From Gordonia polyisoprenivorans NBRC 16320 = JCM 10675 (GTDB taxonomy: Bacteria; Actinomycetota; Actinomycetes; Mycobacteriales; Mycobacteriaceae): a stretch of 64,000 bases of DNA. A program made the translations under genes and the position numbers. A model generated the notes under the pieces. That model had not been told where the DNA came from. It saw only the letters and a list, made by a program, of their open reading frames with translations, and did no database searches. Location: the NCBI RefSeq assembly GCF_000241325.1, contig NZ_BAEI01000064.1, forward strand, positions 62,001-126,000. The letters run 5' to 3'. Positions 7,577 to 16,241 of this stretch are shown one piece after another. Position 1 is the first letter of the stretch. Each line of letters opens with the position of its first letter.

Positions 7577-8785
7577 TCATGACAGGCGGACAGTAAGGCC
7601 CTCACAGTTCCGGTGGCGATCGGAGTTGATCCAGATCGGTTCGCCGATGACCTCGACGCGGTGGAATCGATCGGTGACCACGTCGAGAACGGCGCGCGCG
7701 ATCGCGCGTCCGAGTGCTTGTCCGGCGCAGTTGTGGGTCCCGACACCGAAGGCGATCGCCATGCTGGCTTCCTTCGGTCGCTGGTAATCGAACACGTCAG
7801 GGTTGGGAAACACCGCAGGATCACGAAGTGCGGCACCGAGGATGAACCGCACCTGGGTCCCCGCGTCGATCTGCACATCATGAATGTGGAATGGTTCGGT
7901 GGCGAATCGGTCCAATGCGACCTCCGGCAGCGATCGCCGGATGATCTCGTTGATGATCGGGTCTCGTGTTGCCTCGTCGTTCTTGTATGCGGCGAAGACG
8001 TGCGGGTTGGCCGCGAGATCAGCCAGTGCACTGGCCATGACCTGGCCCGGGTTGTGTGCCGCGGATCCCCAGAGAATCTGGATGGACTCCTTGAGTTCTC
8101 GTTCGGTCAGGCGCCCCTCATCGGCCGCCTTGATCATTTCCTCGAGCAGCATGCCATCCCCGGGATGTCGTCGCTTTTCTTCTATGAGGCGGTCGGCCTC
8201 GAACATCATGTAGCCGAATCCTTCATGGGCGCGCGTGATCTGATCGGCGGTTGGACTCCATCCCATGGCGTCCATGGTCAGGTTGGTTGCGTGGATGAGA
8301 GGGAATCCACCCGCTGGTTCGACGCCGAGTGCGTGGGCCATCGCGTCCTGGGCAGGTTGGACGCCGAGGTCGAGGTGTCCGTTGATGATTCCGTCGGGCC
8401 CGAGTGCGTCCAATGCCCGGCTCGCCGACTGAGCCGCAGTCTGTGCCCACTTCTGTACGGCCTTGGGCGTCAGCCACCCTGCGAAGGTTCGGCGAATTCG
8501 CTTGTGGCGCTCTCCCTCGGTGAGGAGTACCGAATTCTGGTTCGCCGCCCAGGGGCTATCTCCGATCCCGTCAGGGGATACCGACACCAGAGAAGGGTGC
8601 TTGGCGAACTTCACGACGTCGGCGTACCTGCTGACGATCACGCTGCCATCGTCGGTGATCAGGATCGGGTGCTCGGCGAGCAGGCGGTCGAACCACGGCC
8701 ACGGCGCGCGGCAGAACTCCGGATCATCGAACGGCAGGTACTCGACGATGGAGGGGCGGTCGGACAGTGTGTCAGTGGTTGTCAT
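7577..8785 (-). CDS. Cytochrome P450 with flavodoxin-type redox partner
   Basis: 402-residue soluble P450. The heme loop FGVGTHNCAG begins at residue 346 with the thiolate at Cys353, and the K-helix ExxR is seen in INEIIRRS. The I-helix reads AAHNPG (242-247), lacking both the usual acid and the usual Thr. GAAGGA lies 8 bases upstream of the ATG. It follows the flavodoxin by 48 bases and the FprA-like reductase before that, so the three form one operon. This P450-flavodoxin-reductase set is the architecture of P450cin (CYP176A1 with cindoxin and cindoxin reductase), which also lacks the I-helix Thr. A hydroxylation or demethylation role is inferred; the substrate is unknown. Confidence 0.93.
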   Translation of the reverse strand: MTTTDTLSDRPSIVEYLPFDDPEFCRAPWPWFDRLLAEHPILITDDGSVIVSRYADVVKFAKHPSLVSVSPDGIGDSPWAANQNSVLLTEGERHKRIRRTFAGWLTPKAVQKWAQTAAQSASRALDALGPDGIINGHLDLGVQPAQDAMAHALGVEPAGGFPLIHATNLTMDAMGWSPTADQITRAHEGFGYMMFEADRLIEEKRRHPGDGMLLEEMIKAADEGRLTERELKESIQILWGSAAHNPGQVMASALADLAANPHVFAAYKNDEATRDPIINEIIRRSLPEVALDRFATEPFHIHDVQIDAGTQVRFILGAALRDPAVFPNPDVFDYQRPKEASMAIAFGVGTHNCAGQALGRAIARAVLDVVTDRFHRVEVIGEPIWINSDRHRNCEGLTVRLS

Positions 8786-8833
8786 GGTCGTGGTCCTTCG
8801 GGCTGGGGAGTGGGGGTGGCGGGATCGAAACGT

Positions 8834-9280
8834 TCAGAGAGCGGGGATGATCGACTTGGTCCACTCGACCGCTATGTCGGTGAACGAGTCGCCGCTGACG
8901 GCGTCGTGACGTCCGATCTCGCCGATGCGGGAGGCGCCGAGATCGGACAGACAGCCCGCAAGGATGCTGATCGCGTTGTTGTAGGTGTCGTAAGAGCTGT
9001 CGCCCAACCCAAATGCCGCAAACCGTAGGTGCGACAGGTCGGGATTCTCGTCGAGCAGGGCTTGACGAAACGGCGCCGTCGTCTCGGGGAGCTCGCCTTC
9101 TCCGTAGGTCGAGGTGATGACGATGATCGTGTTGGCGTGGACGAGATCGGTGACTGCGAAATTCTCCATCGCGACCACCTCGGCCTTCACGCCCGCTTCG
9201 TTGAGAGTGTCGGAGATGTCGTCCGCGACGAGTTCGGCGTTGCCGGACTCCGTTCCGAACAAGACGTTGATGGCAGACAT
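8834..9280 (-). CDS. Flavodoxin (cindoxin-like P450 redox partner)
   Basis: 148-residue FMN-binding flavodoxin. The phosphate loop FGTESGNAE is at residues 8-16, and the flavin-stacking loops TSTYGEGELP and FGLGDSSYDTY follow the pattern of the FMN domain of P450 reductases and of cindoxin. It should carry electrons from the adjacent reductase to the P450. Its ATG follows the reductase stop without a gap (TAA-ATG), and GAGGGAG within the reductase end serves as ribosome site. Flavodoxin in place of a ferredoxin as a bacterial P450 partner is uncommon, which supports a dedicated three-component system. Confidence 0.9.
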   Translation of the reverse strand: MSAINVLFGTESGNAELVADDISDTLNEAGVKAEVVAMENFAVTDLVHANTIIVITSTYGEGELPETTAPFRQALLDENPDLSHLRFAAFGLGDSSYDTYNNAISILAGCLSDLGASRIGEIGRHDAVSGDSFTDIAVEWTKSIIPAL

Positions 9281-10606
9281 TTAGAACTGTGCTCCCTCGG
9301 GGGTAGTTGACGCGGTGATCGCGCGCCTGATGGATTCGGCAGGGCCTGCGACGGTGACCATATGGTCGACTTCGGTGATCTTGCGACGACACCGGCTGTC
9401 GTCGGCGCGATCGCGCTCGGCTTCGTTGATGCAAAGCCAGCCGGAGAAATCTACTGCAGCGCTCGGCAATTTGGATGCCACGGCCGCCAGTCCGCCCTTA
9501 TGGATATCTGATGGCGTCCTGTTGCGCAAGTCGGAAACAATCGAATTGACCACTGCGAGAGAATGTTTGCGATTCTCGGCGATGTTTCCGCGTCCTCCGC
9601 GGTCGAGCCAGCCAACCCGGTACAGGCGAGTTCCGTTCCACGCCTGGTCATCTGACGATGTGTCTTCGGGGCAGAATCCGACAGCTGTCACGACTGTGTC
9701 GACCGCGATGGGCGTCGTCCCTGTGTTGTTCCCGCCGCGCGTGACATCGAGAATGGTCTTGTCTCCCTCGGTGCGGATGGCGGTGGGCACAGCGCGGAAA
9801 TGGAAGTGAACCCGGCTGGTCGGTGACCCATCGGTCACGTGGCGATCGGCGCCGTGCGCCGATGAGCGCAGCAATTGTGCGGTAGCACCGGTGTCGGTGT
9901 CCTCGAGACCGTGAACCGAGATTGTCACGGTGTCCAGTGCGCAGATCTCTCGCACCATCGCGAGATCGAACTTGGCATCGGCGGCCGACGATCGCCCAAC
10001 GACGTGGACGTCGCCGGCCGGAGAGGGCCGCAAGACTTCGAGGGCCTCATCGTGGATGTCCGATCCGACGAGTTGGTCGGTTGTTTTCGTCAGCAACCGG
10101 ACGACGTCGATGCCCACGTTGCCGTGGCCGACGACTGCCACGCTGCGCCCCAGGTTTGATCGGAGGGCATCCGTGGCGGGCAAATATCGGCCCGGGTACG
10201 CATTGAGCAGACGCAACAACGCGCCGGCTCCCACGACTCGTGCCTGGTCGGCACAGGGAATGGCGAGTGAGCGGTCTGCTGTGAGTCCGGTCGCCAGTAC
10301 GACCACGTCGAAAGCTCTCGCCATCGTTGCGTGGTCGATGTCGTCACCGACGCGTGTGTTACCCACGAACGTAATGCCGCTGCGCTCGAACATGCGGTCG
10401 AACTGCCGCGTGACCGCCTTGGTCCCCTGGTGATCTGCGGCCACGCCGTAGCGGACGAGACCGTAGGGGACCGGCAACGCCTCGAAGATCGTGATCTCGG
10501 CATCGGGCATTTCCTTGCGTAGGAACTGGGCGGTGTAGCACCCGGATGGCCCGCTCCCGATCACAGCGATCTTCGGTGCGAGGGCGGGACTCGATTCCGC
10601 GGTCAT
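9281..10606 (-). CDS. FprA/adrenodoxin-reductase-type NADPH flavodoxin reductase
   Basis: 441-residue FAD/NADPH oxidoreductase of the adrenodoxin reductase/FprA family. FAD motif VIGSGPSGCYTAQFL near the N-terminus, then the family-specific VPYGLVRYGVAADHQ, the second dinucleotide fold VVGHGNVGID, and GWLDRGGRGNIAENR near the C-terminus. It is expected to pass electrons from NADPH to the flavodoxin encoded directly after it. ATG 10606 is chosen over the longer frame because AAGGAG is at 10612-10617 and the sequence before it is not conserved in type. The last ~30 residues extend past the usual family end and may contact the flavodoxin, by inference. Confidence 0.92.
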   Translation of the reverse strand: MTAESSPALAPKIAVIGSGPSGCYTAQFLRKEMPDAEITIFEALPVPYGLVRYGVAADHQGTKAVTRQFDRMFERSGITFVGNTRVGDDIDHATMARAFDVVVLATGLTADRSLAIPCADQARVVGAGALLRLLNAYPGRYLPATDALRSNLGRSVAVVGHGNVGIDVVRLLTKTTDQLVGSDIHDEALEVLRPSPAGDVHVVGRSSAADAKFDLAMVREICALDTVTISVHGLEDTDTGATAQLLRSSAHGADRHVTDGSPTSRVHFHFRAVPTAIRTEGDKTILDVTRGGNNTGTTPIAVDTVVTAVGFCPEDTSSDDQAWNGTRLYRVGWLDRGGRGNIAENRKHSLAVVNSIVSDLRNRTPSDIHKGGLAAVASKLPSAAVDFSGWLCINEAERDRADDSRCRRKITEVDHMVTVAGPAESIRRAITASTTPEGAQF

Positions 10607-10707
10607 CGCATCTCCTTGGGTGTGGTGTCGACATGGACTGCTGCGATTCGCATGAACGCGAGACGTCATCAGCGGGTGAGGTGGATGAAACATGTACGAA
10701 ATAAAAC

Positions 10708-10723
10708 GTGATGTGTACCTCAC
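10708..10723. promoter_or_regulatory. Imperfect palindrome upstream of the reductase-flavodoxin-P450 operon
   Basis: GTGATGTGTACCTCAC matches its own reverse complement at 12 of 16 positions and lies about 100 bases upstream of the reductase start. The 10-mer GATGTGTACC inside it (10710-10719) recurs exactly at 21650-21659, between the two divergent TetR genes. It is a candidate binding site for one of those regulators. Confidence 0.45.
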
Positions 10724-10966
10724 TTGCGAACGAATGTTAGCTTTAGTTGGTGCTACGCGCTACCCCTGGTCTCACATCGGATCGAGTTCGACCTGCTCGT
10801 GTGGGTCACCCGGCGTCACGGCGTCTGGAGGCTGGGATCGGGTGGCTTGCAAGCGGCGCTAAAGCTGCTCTATCTGGTGAAAAGCAATTTCCTTGGCGAC
10901 TGGACCGCGCCTGTGGATGTCGAGGGCCACGCCGCCTCGGGCTGACTCGATGTCGATGGTCGGCAC

Positions 10967-10995
10967 TTGACAAGGGGCCTTAACGCACGTTAAAT
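10967..10995 (+). promoter_or_regulatory. Hydantoinase-operon promoter with operator
   Basis: Consensus -35 TTGACA (10967-10972), a 17-base spacer, and -10-like TTAAAT (10990-10995). The inverted repeat TTAACG-CA-CGTTAA (10980-10993) covers the spacer and -10, the position of a repressor site; a related sequence occupies the permease promoter. Start of transcription would be near 11002, giving a leader of about 130 bases. The rest of the 526-base divergent gap (10607-11132) holds the palindrome at 10708 and nothing else that I can name. Confidence 0.6.
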
Positions 10996-11132
10996 GACGT
11001 TCAGGTGAATCGAACGTGACCCAGCACACGTTCACAGCGCAACTGGTCGCTCGCCGCCACAGGATGCACCCCACCACCTCGTATGACGCCGATAGGCGAC
11101 CACCAATCAGTCACAGACCTCAGGAGTATTCG

Positions 11133-13211
11133 ATGGGTTTCAAGGTCTCCGCCGACACGGGCGGAACGTTCATCGATGTCGTAGTTCAGGACGCAGGTTC
11201 CGAGCAGGTGATCGGCAAGTCGCTGACCACGCACGATCGCGTCTTCACCGGTTTGGCCCGCGCACTCGACGCGGCAGCGTCCAACCTCGGGTTGACAGCA
11301 GCGCAGGTGCTCGACGACACCGACTTGTTCATCTACGGCACCACGCGTGCGACGAACGCGATCATCACGCGGAATGTCGCAAGGACCGCATTGCTCACCA
11401 CGGAGGGGTTCGAAGATGTGTTGCTGCTGAAGGAGGGCGGTAAGCAGGACGGATACGATTTCACCAGGCAGTACCCCGAGCCCTACATACCGCGAAGCCG
11501 CACCTTTGGTGTGCGGGAGCGGGTCAATTCCGAGGGTGAGGTTGTCGTCGACTTGGACGAGGACCAGCTGGCCGGGGTCTTGACCCGGATCCGTGACGGC
11601 GGATTCGAAGCCGTTGCGGTCTCGCTGCTGTGGTCGATCGTCAATCCTGAGCACGAGCTTCTCGTGGAGAAGAAGATCGCAGAGATCAGTCCCGAATTGC
11701 CCGTGACGCTCTCTCACCAGATCGCACCGATCATCCGTGAATATCGGCGTACGTCGGCCGCAGCCATCGATGCTTCTCTGAAACCGTTGATGCAGAAGCA
11801 CTTTCGTGAGCTCGAGCAGGATATCCGTGACTTCGGATACGCCGGCACCATCTTGGTCTCCACGAGTATGGGCGGCGTCATGAACATCGACGAGGTCATC
11901 GCATCGCCCATTCACACCGCGCGAAGCGGGCCATCCATGGCTCCCCTTGCAGGCCTCAACTACTCGCAGCTCGAAGGGCTCGGCGGCGACATGGTGGTGT
12001 GCGACACCGGTGGCACGACCTTCGATGTCGGCATCTCTCGCGATGGATCGGTCGTGCACTCCCGAGACACGTGGCTCGGGCCGGAGTGGGAGGGTGACCT
12101 CCTCGGAATCTCATCGGTCGACATCCGTTCGATCGGCGCCGGTGGTGGCTCGATCGCCTGGATGGACGAAGGCGGTCTGCTGCGCGTCGGCCCCCAGTCG
12201 GCGGGTTCCGAGCCCGGACCGGCGTGTTACGGCAACGGGGGAACCCTGCCAACCTTGTCCGACGCCGCCTGCGTCCTCGGCTATTTCGACCCGGACTACT
12301 TTCTCGGCGGCCGAATGACGCTCGATGTGGACGCTGCGACCGCAGCGATCGGAACGCTCGCCGAACAACTGGGAATGAGCACACAGCACACGGCATGGGG
12401 AATCCTGTCGCTCGCCAGCGAGGCCATGGTGAAGGCAGTCCACGAGATCACCATCGCCCAGGGGCTCAACCCACAGGACAGCACGCTGGTCGCCGGCGGT
12501 GGTGCGGCCGGCATCAACATCATGATGATTGCCGCCGAGCTCAATTCACAACGCATCGTCCTCCCGAAGGTGGCCTCGGCGCTGTCGGCATCAGGCATGC
12601 ACTTTGCCGACATCGTGAAAGAGGAGTCCACGGCGCTCATCTCCACCTCGGACGACTTCGCCGCGGCAGCCGTCAACAAAGTCCTCGACGCCCTGGAATT
12701 CAAACTCGACGAGTTCGCGAAACAGTTCGGCGGCGAACATCCGGACTACAGCGTGTCCTTCGGCGTCGAGGCCCGATACAAGTCGCAGGTCTGGACCATC
12801 GACCTCGACTTGCCGTCGCCGCGCATCCTCACCGACGACGATCACAAGCAGCTGTTCGAGGCATTCCACGACCTCCACGAACGCATCTTCGCCGTTCGCG
12901 ATCCCGGTAGCGCCATCGAATTCCTCAACTGGTCGGGCCGTGTCACGGTGAACCTCCCACGAGTGAAGCTCGATTACCCACGGGCTGTGAAGCGTGCAGC
13001 TGCGACTGGGGCCTCCCGACCTTGCTACTTCGGCACACTCGGCGACGTCGATACTCCGGTCTACAAGCCCGCAGACCTGGAGCCGGGAACCATGGTCAGT
13101 GGTCCGGCGATCATCGAGGAACCCACGACGACCTTGGTTGTGTTCCCCGGAATGTCTGCGCGAGTGGCAGATTCGGGCAACTACCTGCTCCACATCGGAA
13201 ACGAGGAATGA
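11133..13211 (+). CDS. Hydantoinase/oxoprolinase family protein, subunit A (HyuA-like)
   Basis: 692-residue ATP-binding subunit of the hydantoinase/oxoprolinase family, which opens cyclic amides (hydantoins, 5-oxoproline, lactams) or carboxylates ketones (acetone, acetophenone) at the cost of ATP. The N-terminal DTGGTFIDVV (residues 8-17) and the second phosphate motif DTGGTTFDVG (from 291) are the actin-like ATPase signatures. The C-terminal PAIIEEPTTTLVVFPG is typical. ATG 11133 follows CAGGAG at 11121-11126. Subunit B starts one base after its stop, so the two form a complex. The nearby NCS1 permease favours a ring-opening amidohydrolase role over ketone carboxylation, by inference. Confidence 0.92.
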   Translation: MGFKVSADTGGTFIDVVVQDAGSEQVIGKSLTTHDRVFTGLARALDAAASNLGLTAAQVLDDTDLFIYGTTRATNAIITRNVARTALLTTEGFEDVLLLKEGGKQDGYDFTRQYPEPYIPRSRTFGVRERVNSEGEVVVDLDEDQLAGVLTRIRDGGFEAVAVSLLWSIVNPEHELLVEKKIAEISPELPVTLSHQIAPIIREYRRTSAAAIDASLKPLMQKHFRELEQDIRDFGYAGTILVSTSMGGVMNIDEVIASPIHTARSGPSMAPLAGLNYSQLEGLGGDMVVCDTGGTTFDVGISRDGSVVHSRDTWLGPEWEGDLLGISSVDIRSIGAGGGSIAWMDEGGLLRVGPQSAGSEPGPACYGNGGTLPTLSDAACVLGYFDPDYFLGGRMTLDVDAATAAIGTLAEQLGMSTQHTAWGILSLASEAMVKAVHEITIAQGLNPQDSTLVAGGGAAGINIMMIAAELNSQRIVLPKVASALSASGMHFADIVKEESTALISTSDDFAAAAVNKVLDALEFKLDEFAKQFGGEHPDYSVSFGVEARYKSQVWTIDLDLPSPRILTDDDHKQLFEAFHDLHERIFAVRDPGSAIEFLNWSGRVTVNLPRVKLDYPRAVKRAAATGASRPCYFGTLGDVDTPVYKPADLEPGTMVSGPAIIEEPTTTLVVFPGMSARVADSGNYLLHIGNEE

Positions 13212-13212
13212 G

Positions 13213-14970
13213 ATGACTGACAGCCGGTTCGACGGTGTGCGTACGGCGATCATCGCCAACAAGGTGGACGGCATCGTCCGCGAGATGACCAACACGCTTC
13301 TCAGGTCCGCACGGTCCGCGGTCATCAACAGCGCAAGGGACTTCTCCTGCGCGATCCTGACTGCGGACGACGAATTGCTTGCCGCGGCAGAAGCAGTGCC
13401 AGTGCACGTCTTCGGGGCGCAACTGCAGGCCGCAGCGTTACGCGACGCCCATCCCGAGATGCGTGAAGGTGATGCTTACCTGGACAACAATCCGTACGTG
13501 GGCAACTCCCATGCTGCCGACCACACCATTCTGGTCCCCGTTTTCGTTGACGGGCACCATCTGTTCACCGCCATCGCGAAAGCACATCAAGCCGATGTCG
13601 GCAACTCCGTGCCCACGACCTACCACGCATCGGCCAGGGACGTATACGAGGAAGGTGCGGTGATCTTCCCGACGGTCAAGGTGCAGTCGGATTATGAGGA
13701 CATCGACGACATCATTCGTATCTGTCGTACCCGGATTCGCGTGCCCTCTCAGTGGTATGGCGACTATCTCGCTTCCATCGGTGCGGCGCGTGTGGCCGAG
13801 CGGCGTCTGAAGGAACTCGTTACCAAGTACGGCATCGACACGATTCGCAGTTTCACCCGCGATTGGCTGGACTACAGCGAGAAGGTCATGGCCAAGGCTG
13901 TTGCCGACCTTCCGGCCGCAACATTGTCCAACGCCGGCCGCCACGATCCGTTTGACCCGTATCTCCCTGAGGGACTGGACTTCCGGGTCACTGTCGAAAT
14001 CAAGCCGCAGGACGGGTGCATCGAGGTCGATCTGACAGACAATGGGCCCAACGTGGACTGCGGTCTCAATCTCACCGAGGCCACTACCCGCGCCGCCGTG
14101 TTCGCCGGCATCTTCAACGCGATCCCGGTGTCGGTACCGAAGAACAGCGGCGCTTTTCGCCGAGTGTCGATCGAGATGAACGAGGGGTCGGCGGTGGGTA
14201 AACCGCGGTTCCCGCACAGCTGCTCGGTTGCGACAACCAACGTGACCGATCGCCTGATCAATTGCGTCGGTTCGGCATTCGCTCAGCTCGGCGATCCCTA
14301 CGGAGTGGCCGAGGGTGCGGTCGGTGTCGGTGCGGGATACGCCGTGCTGTCCGGTCACGACCGTCGATCTGACGAAGAGTTCGTGAACCAGTTGTGCATC
14401 ACCGCCAACGGGGGACCCGGCAGCGCCTACGCCGATGGATGGGTGACCTACGGCGTGCCATGCACCAGTGGGCTCATGTACCGCGACTCCGTCGAGATCG
14501 ACGAGATCAAGATGCCGATCCTTTACAAGCATCTCCGGATGGTGCCTGACACCGGTGGCGCTGGGCAATTCCGTGGCGGACCATCCTTCGAGTTCGCGTA
14601 CACACCCAAGTCCGATCCGATCTCATTGATCTATCCGTGCGACGGGCAGATCACACCATCGAAGGGCGTCAGCGGTGGACACGATGGGTCTTTGGCTGCG
14701 GCGTGGCTGGAGAAAGCCGATGGCACGCGCGAAAAGCTACCGAACGCCGTCTCGCTGACCTTGAAACCCGGTGAGTGGATTCATGGTCTCGATGCGTCCG
14801 GCGGCGGTTACGGAGATCCCTACACGCGCGACCCAAAGCTGGTTCTACACGACGTGATCGAGGGTTGGGAGTCGGCTGAGCACGCCACCGCCACCTACGG
14901 CGTGGAGTTCGTCGACAGCGCTGACGGACTTCGGGTCGACGAAGAGGCAACAGCGCGCCGGCGTGGATGA
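13213..14970 (+). CDS. Hydantoinase/oxoprolinase family protein, subunit B (HyuB-like)
   Basis: 585-residue partner of the preceding subunit. Family marks include the N-terminal IVREMTNTLLRSARSAV region, the AAEAVPVHVFGA segment, the metal-site region EGDAYLDNNPYVGNSHAAD (landmarks DNNPYVGNSHAADH), and the C-terminal glycine-rich GGGYGDPYTRDPKLV. It supplies the hydrolytic metal centre of the A/B complex in characterised relatives. The ribosome site is GAGGAA just before the ATG. The 3' end overlaps a possible ATG of the next gene (ATGA). Fused eukaryotic oxoprolinases carry both parts in one chain; here they are separate, as in bacterial hydantoinases and caprolactamase. Confidence 0.92.
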   Translation: MTDSRFDGVRTAIIANKVDGIVREMTNTLLRSARSAVINSARDFSCAILTADDELLAAAEAVPVHVFGAQLQAAALRDAHPEMREGDAYLDNNPYVGNSHAADHTILVPVFVDGHHLFTAIAKAHQADVGNSVPTTYHASARDVYEEGAVIFPTVKVQSDYEDIDDIIRICRTRIRVPSQWYGDYLASIGAARVAERRLKELVTKYGIDTIRSFTRDWLDYSEKVMAKAVADLPAATLSNAGRHDPFDPYLPEGLDFRVTVEIKPQDGCIEVDLTDNGPNVDCGLNLTEATTRAAVFAGIFNAIPVSVPKNSGAFRRVSIEMNEGSAVGKPRFPHSCSVATTNVTDRLINCVGSAFAQLGDPYGVAEGAVGVGAGYAVLSGHDRRSDEEFVNQLCITANGGPGSAYADGWVTYGVPCTSGLMYRDSVEIDEIKMPILYKHLRMVPDTGGAGQFRGGPSFEFAYTPKSDPISLIYPCDGQITPSKGVSGGHDGSLAAAWLEKADGTREKLPNAVSLTLKPGEWIHGLDASGGGYGDPYTRDPKLVLHDVIEGWESAEHATATYGVEFVDSADGLRVDEEATARRRG

Positions 14971-15017
14971 GCGACCTGAGACCGACCATTTCAAGATTCA
15001 AAGAAAGTAGCCAAATC

Positions 15018-16166
15018 ATGACCACACCAACAGTTGTCGTACTCGGCGCAGCTGGCGCGCAGGCCTCTGGACTTCTCCGCGGCTTCGCGCGTACCGACAC
15101 CGAACTCAAGCTCGTCCTCTGCGATCGCGCGCCGGCCACGGGGCTCCCCGACAGCGTGGGCGACCATGTGGTCGAACACCGGGCGTTCGACTTGCTGGGC
15201 GAACCCGAGAAGCTGAGCCAGGTCCTGGCCGCTGCCGATCTGGTCATCAATCTCACCGGGCCTTACTACACGCTCGGTCCGATCGTCCTCGATGCGGCGA
15301 TCGCTGCAGGCACGAACTATCTCGACATCTGCGATGATGCCGACGCCACCGAACTGCTCCTCGCACGTGACGACGCGGCGAAAGTGGCTGGGGTGACAGC
15401 ACTCATCGGTATGGGCTCAGCACCGGGCACGACCAACGTGCTCGTCAAACTCGCGCTCGATGCTCTCCCCGACGGTGAGGCCTCGGCATCGATCACCTGG
15501 TGCGTTGACGCTGCCGACATGGTCGGTGCGGTCGTACCTCATTTCGCCCACTCGTTCGCGACGGCGATCCCCGAACTCGGAGGGACACCGTCGTGGGACG
15601 GCCTCGCTCCGGAGCGCGTCAGCTTCCCGGATCCCATCGGGGAGCAACTCGTGGTGACACTGAGCCATCCCGAGGTGCTGACACTGCCTCGCTTCACCCG
15701 CGTCACCGACGCTCACAACAAGGGTGGCCTCATCCCCGAGGATTTCACTCATCTCGGTTGGGTTGCTTCACGTTTGCCGGAGAGTGAAAGCCGGACCGCA
15801 GCAATGCACACGATTTTCGAGGCCGCTCGAGCCTCCCACTCCGAACGGGAACCCGTCGGGTCCGGTCTGATCGTGGACGTCCGCGTCGGTGCCGACGGGA
15901 TCTGCTTCCGGTCGGGCGGCGCGATGAGCCAGGACGACGCCACCGGAACCCCCGCCGCCGCCGGGGCGATCGCCTTCCTCCGGGACCAGGTTCCCGGTCC
16001 CGGTGTCGTTTCCGCGGAGGTGCTCGTGCCTGCCGAGTTCTTCGCGGCCCTGCGTGTGGTCTCCGCCGGTGGTGGCGGCATGACCGCATATCGAACCGTC
16101 AACGGAGAGATCGTCGAACACGTTCGTATCCGTGACCTCATCTCGCCCCCGGTGGCGGTCGGCTGA
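15018..16166 (+). CDS. Saccharopine-dehydrogenase-like NAD(P)-binding protein
   Basis: 382-residue protein with an N-terminal Rossmann fold (VVVLGAAGAQASGLL) and the saccharopine-dehydrogenase-like helix after NLTGPYYTLG and NYLDICDDADAT. Members of this superfamily act on amino-acid or lipid intermediates, and some are non-catalytic, so the reaction cannot be stated. ATG 15018 directly precedes the dinucleotide-binding strand. An in-frame ATG at 14967 overlapping the hyuB stop (ATGA) would add 17 residues and may be used through translational coupling, since no strong ribosome site precedes 15018. Its place after the hydantoinase suggests it handles the ring-opened amino acid, by inference. 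Confidence 0.8.
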   Translation: MTTPTVVVLGAAGAQASGLLRGFARTDTELKLVLCDRAPATGLPDSVGDHVVEHRAFDLLGEPEKLSQVLAAADLVINLTGPYYTLGPIVLDAAIAAGTNYLDICDDADATELLLARDDAAKVAGVTALIGMGSAPGTTNVLVKLALDALPDGEASASITWCVDAADMVGAVVPHFAHSFATAIPELGGTPSWDGLAPERVSFPDPIGEQLVVTLSHPEVLTLPRFTRVTDAHNKGGLIPEDFTHLGWVASRLPESESRTAAMHTIFEAARASHSEREPVGSGLIVDVRVGADGICFRSGGAMSQDDATGTPAAAGAIAFLRDQVPGPGVVSAEVLVPAEFFAALRVVSAGGGGMTAYRTVNGEIVEHVRIRDLISPPVAVG

Positions 16167-16241
16167 CCGGCCACTGTCGTCCGAGCGAGACAACCCGGTG
16201 CCGCGCGACCGCGCGTGCACTCTAAGAAAGGAATTGCCGAC

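Noticed and set aside
7613..9028. 471-residue rightward frame
   Set aside because: It lies antisense to the second P450 and flavodoxin, which have full family motifs; it is a GC-bias shadow.
11133..14970. Acetone or acetophenone carboxylase
   Set aside because: The A/B subunits belong to the same superfamily, but the third subunit typical of acetone carboxylase is absent and the NCS1 permease favours a cyclic amide; kept only as a weaker alternative.
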